This document shows positions 1 through 7,964 of a stretch of 14,391 nucleotides of DNA, piece by piece. The position numbers and the translations under genes were made by a program. The DNA comes from Asterionellopsis glacialis. Taxonomy: Eukaryota; Bacillariophyta; Plagiogrammaphyceae; Rhaphoneidales; Asterionellopsidaceae. The notes under the pieces are model-generated. The model was given only the letters and a program-made list of their open reading frames with translations. It was not told the DNA's origin and made no database searches. Location: the NCBI GenBank assembly GCA_014885115.2, contig WKLE02001884.1, forward strand, positions 1-14,391, written 5' to 3'. The stretch's first letter is position 1, and each line of letters opens with the position of its first letter.

Positions 1-1049
1 AGTTGATGAAAGTTGGTTACGATATGTACATCGCCCGTTTTCTTTGGTATGACAAATGTGGGGGCTGCCCATTCACTGTCGTGGTTCTTTTCTAAAACAC
101 TTATTAATTCTAGCCTATTAATTTCCCATTTGGTAGTCCCTTCTAAGGAACGTGGTACTTGAAATGGCCTGGCGTGATATGGTTTCGTGTCCGCTTTGAT
201 TTTGAGTCTGGCGGGCTTTATCTTAAGTGTGCCAAGCCCGCCCTTAAAGACTTTTTGCTCGTTATAAGTAATGTGTTTCCAGTGAGAGGCTGCCTTGCCT
301 AAGTCAACCTTCTCGTAGTTGGTGTCTAATATGGATGATTGCCCTAATTCCGCTTCCTTGAGGACAGGTGGCTGGATGGCCATGTGATAGATTGCTTCCG
401 CGCATTTTGGGTCTGAAACCTCTGTACGTTATTTTATGGGTAATTCATACCCTTCCCAGTGGATTGTTTTTGTGTTAAAGTGGATGTCAAGGCCCACGGC
501 CTGCATCAGATTAGTTCCGACAACCATGTCGTAGTGTTCATCTGTTTGGTTGGTGCGTTCATCCACGTGACAAGACCAGACTATTGTCTTATTGTCAGTG
601 AACTCCGGGAGTGTAAAATTTATTTGTGCTTTCCACTTAGTGATAAAGTTACCTCCCATGGTGTTCCACTGTGTAGGTTTAGGGTTCTTGTAAGAACTTG
701 CCTTCCCCTGTTTCATGAAATCTTTAAGGATGATTGTTGTGGTAGTACTGGTGTCAAGTAGGATCTTTATAGGAACGAGCTTGCCATCTCGGTTTATTAT
801 CTTGCCTACTACTTCAGTAGTGAGATGTGTTGATTTTTGCTTTTTCGCTTTTTGCTGACTGCGCAGCATGTTGTACAATTTTTCTATGTTGTGGAAAAGG
901 TTTGATTCAGTGTAGGAAGTAGGCATAAAGTAATTGTCTAAATCTTCACTACTATGTTTACTATGTTGGGTAAAGTACAAACTAGGTTCGTCATCGGAGG
1001 AAGCATCTGATTTGTACTGCACTTTACATTTCTTTTTATGCTTATCTTT
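1..1049 (-). pseudogene. pol: Pol of element A: aspartic protease and start of reverse transcriptase
   Basis: This is one reading frame from a TGA at 1050-1052 to the window edge, interrupted only by a TAA at 429-431. The protease active site LLDTS is at 747-761 (Asp codon 753-755), within VPIKILLDTSTTTTIIL. It is followed by the flap-like stretch YDMVVGTNLMQAVGLD, which matches retropepsins of gypsy elements. After the TAA the frame resumes with a pre-RT region containing KPYHARPFQVP, and near the edge TFVIPKKTGDVHIVTNFHQ (about positions 2-58), the first conserved RT block. The canonical block ends in DFREL, so NFHQ is degenerate. The enzyme would cleave Gag-Pol and reverse-transcribe element RNA. 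The N-terminal part (about 850-1022) is acidic and serine-rich. One nonsense codon suggests fairly recent inactivation, or a sequencing error. The identification is firm. Confidence 0.85.
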
Positions 1050-2183
1050 TCATACCTTGAGCAAACTAATCATCACGTTTACCTGCTCCTGCGTATACAT
1101 CTTTGATTTTACTGAATCCTTCTTTTTCGACTTGTCCGCAGTACATTTGCTGGTGTTATGGTTATTCATGATATGACAGTTGCTACACCACTAATGAGTG
1201 CGCTGGCACTTGTCATTGCTTCCATTGTTATTGAGATCAGAATTCTTTTCTGTTCGTTCACGCTTGCAATTTTTCTTACCTTCTTTAGGTGGTTTAGACT
1301 TAGCAAGTTCACAATCAATATTATTGCGTACCTCCAACTTCTCAAAGTAGTCCATGGTATCCTCCCATGAGAGATTGTGCCGGTCGAGGTTGCTAGCAAG
1401 TAGGGCAGATTGGATAGATTGTGCGGGTCAAGGTTGCTAGCAAGTAGGGCGGATTGCCACTTAAGTGGTTTTGCCTGATCCAAAATGTCAACAAGTTTGT
1501 CATTGTCAAATTTTCGAATTTTTACCATTGTGATCCATTGGAAAATATGGCAAATATTCTTTGAACTGGCAAAGCCTCACGACAAACTCTCTTAACGTGA
1601 AGTTGTCGGTCATCGCTGAGTGATAGTGAAGGTAGTTCCTCTGGCGCCTTGCCACATGCCTAGACGAGAAAAAATTCTTGCCTACCTGGTTCAGTACCAG
1701 TTCAAAGATCTGTTCAGGATCTTTTTGTGCTGGTTTCTTGAGGCTTGCATTTTTGCTCTTGCGATTGGCATTTGCTGCTTGAAACAGCTGCCTTACTCTA
1801 TCCTTCAAAAGGGTGAGGGCCATGGAGGTCTTGGAGGATGCTTTGGTGAGAGGATAATCCCTCTCAACTTCAGCAAACTCGATCCTCCACTGGATCCACT
1901 CTTCAGCAGATCCATCCTCAAATTGTTTGACTCTTTTTTTAATAGTTTCAGAGTCAGATCCTTCTCAGAGGGATCGATTCTGACTTCTATTGTATTGTAA
2001 CAATCTTTGTCGTCATCTTTTGACTTTGTCCTCTCCCTCTTTGTTTTAATGAAGGGAATTGCAGGAGGTTTCAGCAGGGTATGCTGTTGACTCAACTCCT
2101 GATCTTTCTTCTTAAACTCATTGGAGGAGTAAAAGGTCTTCGTGTTCTTGAAAGTTAAAATCCTCTGAAAGAGGGAGTAACAT
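1050..2183 (-). pseudogene. gag: Gag of element A, multiply frameshifted
   Basis: Gag packages element RNA into virus-like particles. A candidate start ATG is at 2181-2183, giving MLLPLSEDFNFQEHED before a TGA at 2118-2120. The coding sense then moves to another frame (about 2115-1975, containing NTIEVRIDPS) and returns to the first (about 1972-1506) with a Gag-core-like stretch including VKQFEDGSAEEWIQWRIEF and LRQFVV-like LREFVVRLCQF. It shifts again near 1520 (NDKLVDILDQAKPLKWQSAL) and once more across the 44-bp duplication at 1372-1456. Towards the C-terminus comes a zinc knuckle, WCSNCHIMNNHNTSKC at about 1143-1190, preceded by a TAG at 1191-1193. Its spacing is CX2CX5HX4C, one residue longer than the usual CX2CX4HX4C. 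The tail is lysine-rich and stops at TGA 1050-1052. At least four frameshifts make this clearly nonfunctional. Confidence 0.75.
1372..1456. repeat. 44-bp tandem duplication inside gag
   Basis: Two 41-bp copies lie at 1372-1412 and 1416-1456, offset by 44 bp, with three mismatches. Both contain the core gttgctagcaagtagggc. The offset is not a multiple of three, so the duplication changes the gag frame. Upstream (minus-strand sense) the sense frame runs through the second copy as QSALLASNLD; downstream of the first copy, Gag-like sequence (SWEDTMDYFEKLEV) is in the other frame. Confidence 0.9.
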
Positions 2184-2366
2184 TACTATGCCGTATGCCA
2201 CTAGTGCCAACGGCAGCACAACACAACAATCAGAGAATCAACACACACACAAAAAAGAAGACTTTTATTTGGTGATGAAAATTATGAGCTTCGTGTAATA
2301 AAGAGAAGATCCGGCAATCTAGTAAGTAGTAAGAATCAGGAATTTTTTAGTAAATGGTAATTTCTT
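2184..2366 (-). other. Noncoding leader/LTR-like segment between the two gypsy elements
   Basis: No reading frame of note lies here. On the minus strand it sits just upstream of the gag start of element A, where the leader and 5' LTR end are expected. It contains an AATAAA-type hexamer on that strand (in accaaataaaagtc, about 2260-2275) and an (ac)n/(gt)n run near 2240-2251. I could not identify a primer-binding site or the TG...CA LTR ends with confidence, so the LTR reading is an inference from position only. The junction with element B falls near 2350-2366. Confidence 0.4.
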
Positions 2367-3257
2367 GTGAGTCTGTCTGCTTGCCCACGCATCAATCATC
2401 CATCCTCAAGAGTGTCCTACAGGGAGTGTACTTCAAAGGCTGACCTAGATAAAGTCACGAGGTTATGCTGGCATCTGCCTCCTAAGGACAGAACAGCTTT
2501 AAACATACTACTTAAAAAGTATGACCCTCTATTTGACGGTACTCTTGTTTTGTGGAACATTGACCAAGTCAGTATAGAAATAGAAGAAGGCTCCAAACCT
2601 TATCACGGCAAAGCCTATCCTGTACAGCATATATATGACCAACTACTTAGAGAATAAGTGGACTGGCTCATGCGTATAGGAGTCCTACGTAAAGTCAACA
2701 AGTCCAAATGGGCAGCACCTAGCTTCCCAAGACCTAAGAAAAATGATACTATCAGGTTTATTCCTGACTTTAGGAAACTGAACGAATGTATCATACGACA
2801 TCCTTACCCTATTCCTCACATTCAGGAATTACTTACAAAACTTGAAGGTTTCTCATATTCATAATCTTTAGACCTAAGTATGGGATACTATCACATACGA
2901 TTAGTGCAGACGCTAGTAAGCTATGCACTATTGTACTACCATGGGGAAAGTGCAAATACTTACATCTACCCATGGGAGTAGCAAATTCAGTGGACATTTT
3001 CCAAGAGAAGATGAGTGAACTTATGTGTGGACTAGAATTCGTACCGTCTACATTGATGATCTATTGCTTCTCACAACGGGCAATTTTGAAGATCATTAAC
3101 ACAAGATGGATTTAGTACTACAATGACTACAGGCAGCAGGACTTAAAGTCAACACAGAGAAATCCTTCTTTGGGTGAACTGAAACGGACTATCTTGGATT
3201 TCATGTATGTAGCAATGGCATAAGAAGGTCTCTGCCATATTAAACATATCACCACCT
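2367..3257 (+). pseudogene. pol: Reverse transcriptase domain of element B
   Basis: RT copies element RNA into cDNA. Frame 3 carries the pre-RT stretch KADLDKVTRLC and KYDPLFDGTL, a TAA at 2655-2657, then WAAPSFPRPKKNDTIRFIPD and PYPIPHIQELLTKLEGF, and a TAA at 2862-2864. The first catalytic block SLDLSMGYYHIRL follows directly (Asp codon 2871-2873). Near 2905 the sense moves to frame 2 (CTIVLPWGKCKYLHLPMGVA) and near 3045 to frame 1, which holds the catalytic motif VYIDDLLLL (YIDD at 3049-3060). In-frame stops follow at 3097-3099, 3124-3126 and 3175-3177, before DYLGFHVCSNGI. The active-site aspartates survive although the frame does not. The family is unmistakable and the product cannot be made. 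Confidence 0.9.
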
Positions 3258-3770
3258 ATGACTACTGAAAAGATACTTTCTTTTGTAGGAATGATCAATT
3301 TCTACAAACAAATGTGGATACACAGATCCCACGTACTGGGGTTAAGTTCAAATGGAAAAAAAAAAAAACAAATAGCCTTTGACAATATAAAGAAAATAAT
3401 AGACAAAGAAGTACTACTGCCCTACCCCAACTTCAACAAGCCTTTCCACATTTATACTGACGCCAGTAAATACCAACTAGGGGCAGTTATTACTCAAGAC
3501 AAGAAGCCCATAGTATTCTACAGTAGGAAGCTTACTGATTCTCAAACTAAATATGACACTTGCAATCAAGAATTATTATCGATCGTAGAAGTACTCATAG
3601 AATACCGTTACCTCCTATTTGGTCACAAGGTAATTATACATACAGACCACAAGTAAGTCAATCCGAACTTCACGCATGCTGGCAATGGTTTGTAGAAGAA
3701 TTCACACCCAAATATATAAAAGGCCAACATAACATAGAAGCCAACGCGCTCTCTTGTCTCGATCTACTAG
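3258..3770 (+). pseudogene. pol: RT connection and RNase H domain of element B
   Basis: RNase H removes the RNA strand of RNA:DNA hybrids during reverse transcription. Frame 3 (to TAA 3654-3656) reads LSFVGMINFYKQMW, the RT thumb/connection, then the RNase H blocks HIYTDASKYQLGAVI, VFYSRKL, NQELLSIVE and HTDHK, so the usual acidic residues (TDAS, E, TDH) are present. A run of 13 A at 3356-3368 marks a frame change: KFKW just before it is in frame 2 and QIAFDNIKK after it is in frame 3. Downstream of the TAA the sense continues in frame 2 with WFVEEFTPKYIKGQHNIEAN and ALSCLDLL. The usual form here is ADALSRL, so the metal-binding Asp of that motif is Asn and the Arg is Cys. Confidence 0.88.
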
Positions 3771-5034
3771 ATCTTGACTCAGAAGCTGTTCCGGAGTGCT
3801 ATATAACCCACAAGGATATGGCGGAAATGTACTGCCTCCACATTCCTCAGCATAGCAACAGTGTCAAGGGATCCCCCCTCAGTTACAGCGATATACTTAA
3901 AAATCAGTTAAAAGAAAATCAACTAAAATGTGATGTACTTACTAAGAATGGTTTTGCCGAACGCCTATTTCATGGGAGCCGGAAATCTTACAGCCTTATA
4001 TGCTACAAAAATAAAATATGTGTTCCATCAACCCTACAGAAACGCATGGTACAATGGTACCACAAGTAGTTATGTCATCCCAGTAAGACCTGTACCAAAG
4101 AGACAATACGACAGCACTTATGGTGGTCCAAACTACGCAAACAGGTAACGACCTACTGCAAAACATGCCACATCAATCAACTGAACAAGAGTCAAAGTAA
4201 GAAGTACAGACACCTGCCTGAAAAAGACGCAGAAGTTACACCATGGGATCGCCTATGTGTATATCTCATAGGACCTTACACAATCTCCAGAAAAGGTCAT
4301 AAGAACCTCACCCTACGTTGTGTCACTATGATCAACCCAGCTAATGGAGGGTTTGAGATTGCCCCTTGGTCAGAAAGGAGCAATAAATCTTGAACATAGT
4401 AGAACAACAGTGGTTGGCACAATACCCAAAACCTACGCAAGTCACTTTTGACCAAGGTAAAAAATTTCTTAGTATGTTAGATAATGAATAGCACATCAAA
4501 TGCAAACCAATCACTACCTATAACCCACAGGCAAATGTCATCGTGGAGAGGATACATCAAGTAGTGGGTAATATGATAGAAACCCACGAGGTACAAAACC
4601 TCTGGGCTGGTGTACTTGCTGCAGTAGCATACACCGTACAATCCACTTATCACACTACTCTCCAAGCTACGCCTGGCCAACTAGTTTTTGGTTGAGATAT
4701 GATATTTAACCTTCAACTCAATGCAAACTGGGAACACATATATAGTAGGAAACAAGCTAGAATAGCTAGTAACAATCAATGTGAAAATGCTAAGAGAATT
4801 GAAAACAATAAGTCCAACCTGTGTAAATACGAACAACCACGCAATGGACCATTCATCGTTCATCAAGTACACTGTAACGGTACTGTGACTATTCAACGTG
4901 GACCAGTACTTGACAGGCTCAATATTTGTCACGTTAAGCCTTACCACGCTGCCGCCACCACAAAAAACATCCTAAGTACTAGATCGCCTTGCAGTAGGCA
5001 AATCGCAATTAACTGTAGTACAGATGAACCGTGA
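3771..5034 (+). pseudogene. pol: Integrase of element B, catalytic Asp lost
   Basis: Integrase inserts the cDNA into the host genome. Frame 2 gives the HHCC zinc finger: His 4061-4063 in QWYHK, a TAG at 4067-4069, His 4076-4078 in LCHP, then Cys codons 4157-4159 and 4166-4168. The core begins PWDRLCVYLIGPY, where the family has VDLIGPY; the first catalytic Asp is Tyr (TAT 4262-4264). Near 4390 the sense moves to frame 1: VTFDQG (second Asp 4450-4452), a TAG at 4489-4491, NPQANVIVERIHQ (Glu 4546-4548), TPGQLVFG, a TGA at 4693-4695, then DMIFNLQLNANW and the C-terminal tail GPFIVHQV and GTVTIQRGPV ending VKPYH. Asp to Glu spacing is 31 residues, four short of the usual 35. It is inactive on several counts. 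Confidence 0.9.
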
Positions 5035-5046
5035 TGACGTTATCAC
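5031..5046. promoter_or_regulatory. CRE-like palindrome (TGACGT) in LTR-like region
   Basis: The sequence gtgatgacgttatcac is a 16-bp near-palindrome with one mismatched pair and contains TGACGT at 5035-5040. It overlaps the last codons of the integrase frame. A second TGACGT is at 5103-5108. TGACGT-type elements are known bZIP-bound CO2/cAMP-responsive sites in Phaeodactylum promoters. Whether these copies act as such is unknown, and the hexamer can occur by chance. Confidence 0.3.
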
Positions 5047-5386
5047 ACAGACAGACAAGATGATGTGATGATGTCATCAAGTGGACAGACGCCAAAGTGC
5101 GGTGACGTGCTGCGTCCATGCAAACGCTTTTGACACAAGCAAAGCATATGGAATTCCACTCAGCAGCAGGAAAAATATGTGTCACAATGGAACACGGTAA
5201 TGAGTCAACTCAGCTGCCTCAGGGAGTTTGGTTCACATGTTAATACTGAACTCCATTGGAATCTGAACTCTAAGTGGATCTGCTGTAGGATCCCCTACTG
5301 CAATTGGTTGGAGAAGACAAATTGGTGAATTGTTGGTTTTTTTTGGTTACCAGTTAAAATAGCTCATAATTCATTCACTCTAACAA
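5035..5386. other. Noncoding, possible 3' LTR remnant of element B
   Basis: There is no open frame of note. By position, directly after the integrase tail, this is where a polypurine tract and 3' LTR are expected, but no second LTR copy is in the window for comparison and I see no clear LTR ends. It holds two TGACGT motifs, an eight-T run (about 5337-5344) and otherwise unremarkable sequence. Confidence 0.35.
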
Positions 5387-5650
5387 ACTCTACTTCATTT
5401 TCAAAATATTTGCTATCACTTTTCAATTTGCTGCCAGCATAGTGCAGATACTGAAAAAACAATCAATACTGACAGACTCTACTTCATTTTCAAATTATTT
5501 GCTATCACTTTTCAATTTGCTGCCAGCATAGTGCAGATACTGAAAAAAACAATCAATACTGACAGACTCTACTGCATTTTCAAAATATTTGCTATCACTT
5601 TTCAATTTGCTGCCAGCATAGTGCAGATACTGAAGAAACAATCAATACTG
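5387..5650. repeat. Tandem repeat, three units of 89/90/85 bp
   Basis: The units are 5387-5475 (89 bp), 5476-5565 (90 bp) and 5566-5650 (85 bp, incomplete). Each starts with actctact and contains cacttttcaatttgctgcc and agcatagtgcagatactgaa, with only a few differences: one extra A in the A-run of unit 2, aaatt for aaaat in unit 2, and cttcat to ctgcat in unit 3. The low divergence means the expansion is recent relative to the neighbouring decayed genes. The third unit runs straight into the transposase-like frame, and in that frame it is open, whereas unit 2 contains a TGA. Confidence 0.95.
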
Positions 5651-6715
5651 CAAATGTTCATGCTACTGACTTTATCAACCTGTTAGAAATGATGCTTTGT
5701 TTCCATATGTGGTGTCACAATGCTTGTTCTTGGGATCATCTTGAAGGAAAAGAAGCATTATTGGAACAGCAGGCAGCTCAAGACTTGGTGAGGCTACTTA
5801 TGGACATAATGAAAAACACAGTCCAAAGAACCAATGGTCATGGATGGAAACTACAGAAGTTCCATGAAATTTTACACTTAGTTTGTGACATGGATAAGTA
5901 TGGTTTACCAACTAACTTTATTGCAATTGATGGTGAACGTCACCACAAAAAAATGTTAAATTGGTGCCAGAACTGCACAGAGAAGAAGTGGTTCTAAATT
6001 TCTTGACCAATCTGTGAAAAGAGTACACCACCATAGCATTGTCTATCATTGTTTTGGGATAATTGCGGGTATAGTGATGGGAAGATACTCAAAAGGATTC
6101 AGCAACTTAATAAAATGGGACAATATGCACAACAATGTGGATACAGTATTTTCCAGTGCTTCTCATTTTCCAATCAAACCAACCTTCCAGATATTTTGTC
6201 TTCTTCTCAGTAATGGTGAATTTGGGTTCCAGTGTCTTTACCAGTGTAATACAAACACTTAATACAAGGATCTGGTCAAATTACCTGTCTTAAGAAGTGC
6301 TGACTTGTTGAAGACTCTATTTCCTTGATTGTCAGTGGGTTGAAGTTATATCCTTTCACACCAAGTTTCTACAAAGTTCTAGAAAATGACTTAAGTCTCA
6401 TCCAAACTACCGATCGGAAGGTCCTTGGTATGACTGGGTCATGGTAAATATATTATAAACCAATAATTCAAAAGACACAGTCAGTCTGTATCAACAACAC
6501 TATAGGAAAGATACACAACAATGGAAATAATACCAATGAATTTATTTTTCATATAAGAAACCACAAATCAAGGAAGCCCTCTGTTGGCACCATCTATGCC
6601 ATGGAAGGAATATATGGTAGACATGTATCCAAGCAAGATACTAGCATTTGTTACACTAACAAACACATCAGAGAGGAAGTTCTAGCCACTCCAAGATAAA
6701 ATTTGTCTCTCAGTT
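5651..6715 (+). pseudogene. Transposase-like protein, C-terminal part, frameshifted
   Basis: This resembles, from memory, the C-terminal part of a large transposon-borne protein family widespread in diatoms. I cannot name the superfamily securely (CACTA- or Plavaka-like are possibilities). Frame 1 (open from upstream of the ATG at 5689 to about 5950) reads INLLEMMLCFHMWC, NGHGWKLQKFHEILHL, DMDKYGLPTNF and GERHHK. The sense then moves to frame 2 (ARTAQRRSGSKFLDQSV, to the TAA after 6259), to frame 3 at 6396-6455 (SHPNYRSEGPWYDWVMVNIL), and to frame 2 again at about 6608-6700 (MYPSKILAFVTLTNTSE). These blocks come in the order expected for the family. The upstream half of the protein is absent here: the tandem repeat sits where it should be. 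Three or more frameshifts make it nonfunctional. Its role would be DNA transposition, but no catalytic triad is assigned. Confidence 0.6.
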
Positions 6716-6983
6716 TATCAAAAAAGTTGGTGTGTCACTTAAATTCTGTAAATTCTGTCCTCCACTGGCATATTTTCTTCAGAACTGACATAAAAAATTG
6801 TTCTGAGTGACATAAAAAATTGTCTACGTTATGTACCAGAAAAATGTGTCACATATTTATGTGATACGATACAGACAAATTAAATTTTCTGTTGTGTAAA
6901 CTTATATCTTTGAAAACAAAAAATGCTGTAATAAATTTATGGATACATCAACAAGAATCATGAATTGTAATGTTAGACCATGA
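6716..6983. other. AT-rich noncoding spacer
   Basis: I see no gene here. The stretch is AT-rich and lies between the C-terminal and N-terminal transposase-like fragments. It contains a short direct duplication (6786-6823) and a nearby repeat of aaattctgt (about 6743-6760). No terminal inverted repeat was recognised that would mark a transposon end. Confidence 0.5.
6786..6823. repeat. Short direct repeat, 22-bp period
   Basis: The 16-bp word tgacataaaaaattgt occurs exactly at 6786-6801 and again at 6808-6823. It looks like a local slippage duplication in AT-rich DNA. Confidence 0.8.
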
Positions 6984-7850
6984 TTGCATATTGTTTGTCC
7001 TGGTTGTGAATTATTATACCATTCATCTAGATCCTATACATCACAGTTGATGAACAATTCTTTTTGTCTTGCAGTCAATCAGTGGGGTGTCAATATTAAC
7101 CAACCATCTTCCCACCAAACAATCAATCCTGGTGAGATCACCAATCCAACAATACAAACAAAGGCTACAATTCCATACCAGAATGTAACAGACAATTACA
7201 ATGCAATTCTTGATGATCCTATGTATCCCAAAGAAGATATTGATGATGCTGATATTGAATTCAAATCCAATGTCTTTGTTGATAATCTCCCTGAGCCAAC
7301 AGTATGTAGCTTTGGTTTGGAAAAAACTGTCTGACAGGTCACAAACTTCCAAAGTTGTTTCTAAAAAAACTAGATGCTTTGTGAAAATATTACATAAACT
7401 TATGCTCATTGGCAGCCGACTTTATATTTTTGATGATATCATTAAATGGGCAGTAGATGCTACAATGGCTGGGGTCACTTTTCATTCTAACATACCTTCT
7501 TGGGAAAAAATACAAGTGATCTTGAAAAGCGTTTCAAAACTTCCTCTATGAAACCTCAATACTTATCTTATTTGAGTCCTTACCAGTTTTTAACTTCAAG
7601 GAAATGCTTGCATCATTGCTAAATGATGAAAGACTTATGCAACCAGAAAATTTAGTTATCCAATCTGACAATCCGGTGAAATTCCAAGACAAGTATAGCC
7701 TTGATACCCTTGAAGTGGATGAATTGCACACATGTACTGTTTGTTGCAATTCCATTAAGGAAACCTGCACTGGGCGAAAGGATGTTTTTGTTGGCATTGT
7801 GATGTACATTGATGGTACTAATCTTGGCAACTCTTTATCAATCTGTAATA
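6984..7850 (+). pseudogene. Transposase-like protein, N-terminal part, 3' end replaced
   Basis: This seems to be the N-terminal half of the family whose C-terminal half lies at 5651-6715. Frame 3 (to the TGA at 7332-7334) gives a polar, acidic stretch, for example DDPMYPKEDIDDADIEF. In frame 1 (about 7369-7551) comes CFVKILHKLMLIG and YIFDDIIKWAVDATMAG. The sense then moves to frame 2 (about 7548 on): FNFKEMLASLLNDERLMQ, PENLVIQSDNPVKF and VFVGIVMYIDGTNLG. From memory, the order (a helix with I-x-W-A, then SLL...PEN, then an I/V-x-D-x-T block) matches the diatom family. Recognisable homology fades at about 7850, where the non-LTR element begins. The expected continuation is not found in the window. 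A splice-acceptor-like ttctttttgtcttgcag precedes 7076. It is broken by two frameshifts. Confidence 0.55.
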
Positions 7851-7964
7851 AAGAGACCGTTGTCAACAATAGCAACAAAAATGACAGTCAACAAAATAAA
7901 TCTAATCTGGGTAATCCTATTTCCCACAAAAATGACTATTGCAACGATGAAATCATAACTCTAG

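Larger units (their letters stand above)
1..2366 (-). mobile_element. Ty3/gypsy LTR retrotransposon A, 5' part, decayed
   Basis: Read on the minus strand, this holds in order a possible leader/LTR side, gag with a zinc knuckle, an aspartic protease and the beginning of reverse transcriptase, which is the gag-PR-RT order of Ty3/gypsy elements. The rest of pol lies beyond the left edge, so RNase H, integrase and the 3' LTR cannot be judged and no LTR pair can be checked. Gag is broken by several frameshifts, while pol carries only one stop across about 340 codons. The right limit is set where the oppositely oriented element B begins and is an estimate. Confidence 0.85.
2367..5034 (+). mobile_element. 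Ty3/gypsy LTR retrotransposon B, 5'-truncated pol
   Basis: This holds a pol region in the order reverse transcriptase, RNase H, integrase, which is diagnostic for Ty3/gypsy (copia has integrase first). Gag and protease are missing: the sequence enters just before RT at about 2367. Its RT block (KWAAPSFPRPKKNDTIRF) differs strongly from that of element A, so the two are separate families and not an inverted duplication. At least five frameshifts and about ten in-frame stops show it is an old copy. The 3' limit is the end of the recognisable integrase tail; an LTR may follow in 5035-5386. Confidence 0.9.

Noticed and set aside
1620..2000. Plus-strand open frame of 126 codons
   Set aside because: It is antisense to the recognisable gag of element A (SAEEWIQWRIEF frame); no motif of its own.
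4681..4947. Minus-strand open frame with hydrophobic stretch
   Set aside because: Antisense to the integrase C-terminus of element B, which has clear motifs on the plus strand.
1..5034. Endogenous retrovirus with env
   Set aside because: No env-like frame between integrase and the tail; gag, protease and pol types match algal Ty3/gypsy retrotransposons.
5387..5650. CRISPR-like array
   Set aside because: Units are 89-90 bp and directly contiguous with no variable spacers, in eukaryotic transposon DNA.
6984..7334. Independent small gene of 116 codons
   Set aside because: Its acidic stretch leads directly into transposase-like blocks in another frame, so it is more simply the N-terminus of that pseudogene.
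7041..7878. Two minus-strand open frames (7041-7409, 7546-7878)
   Set aside because: They mirror the transposase-like N-terminal frames and show no motif.
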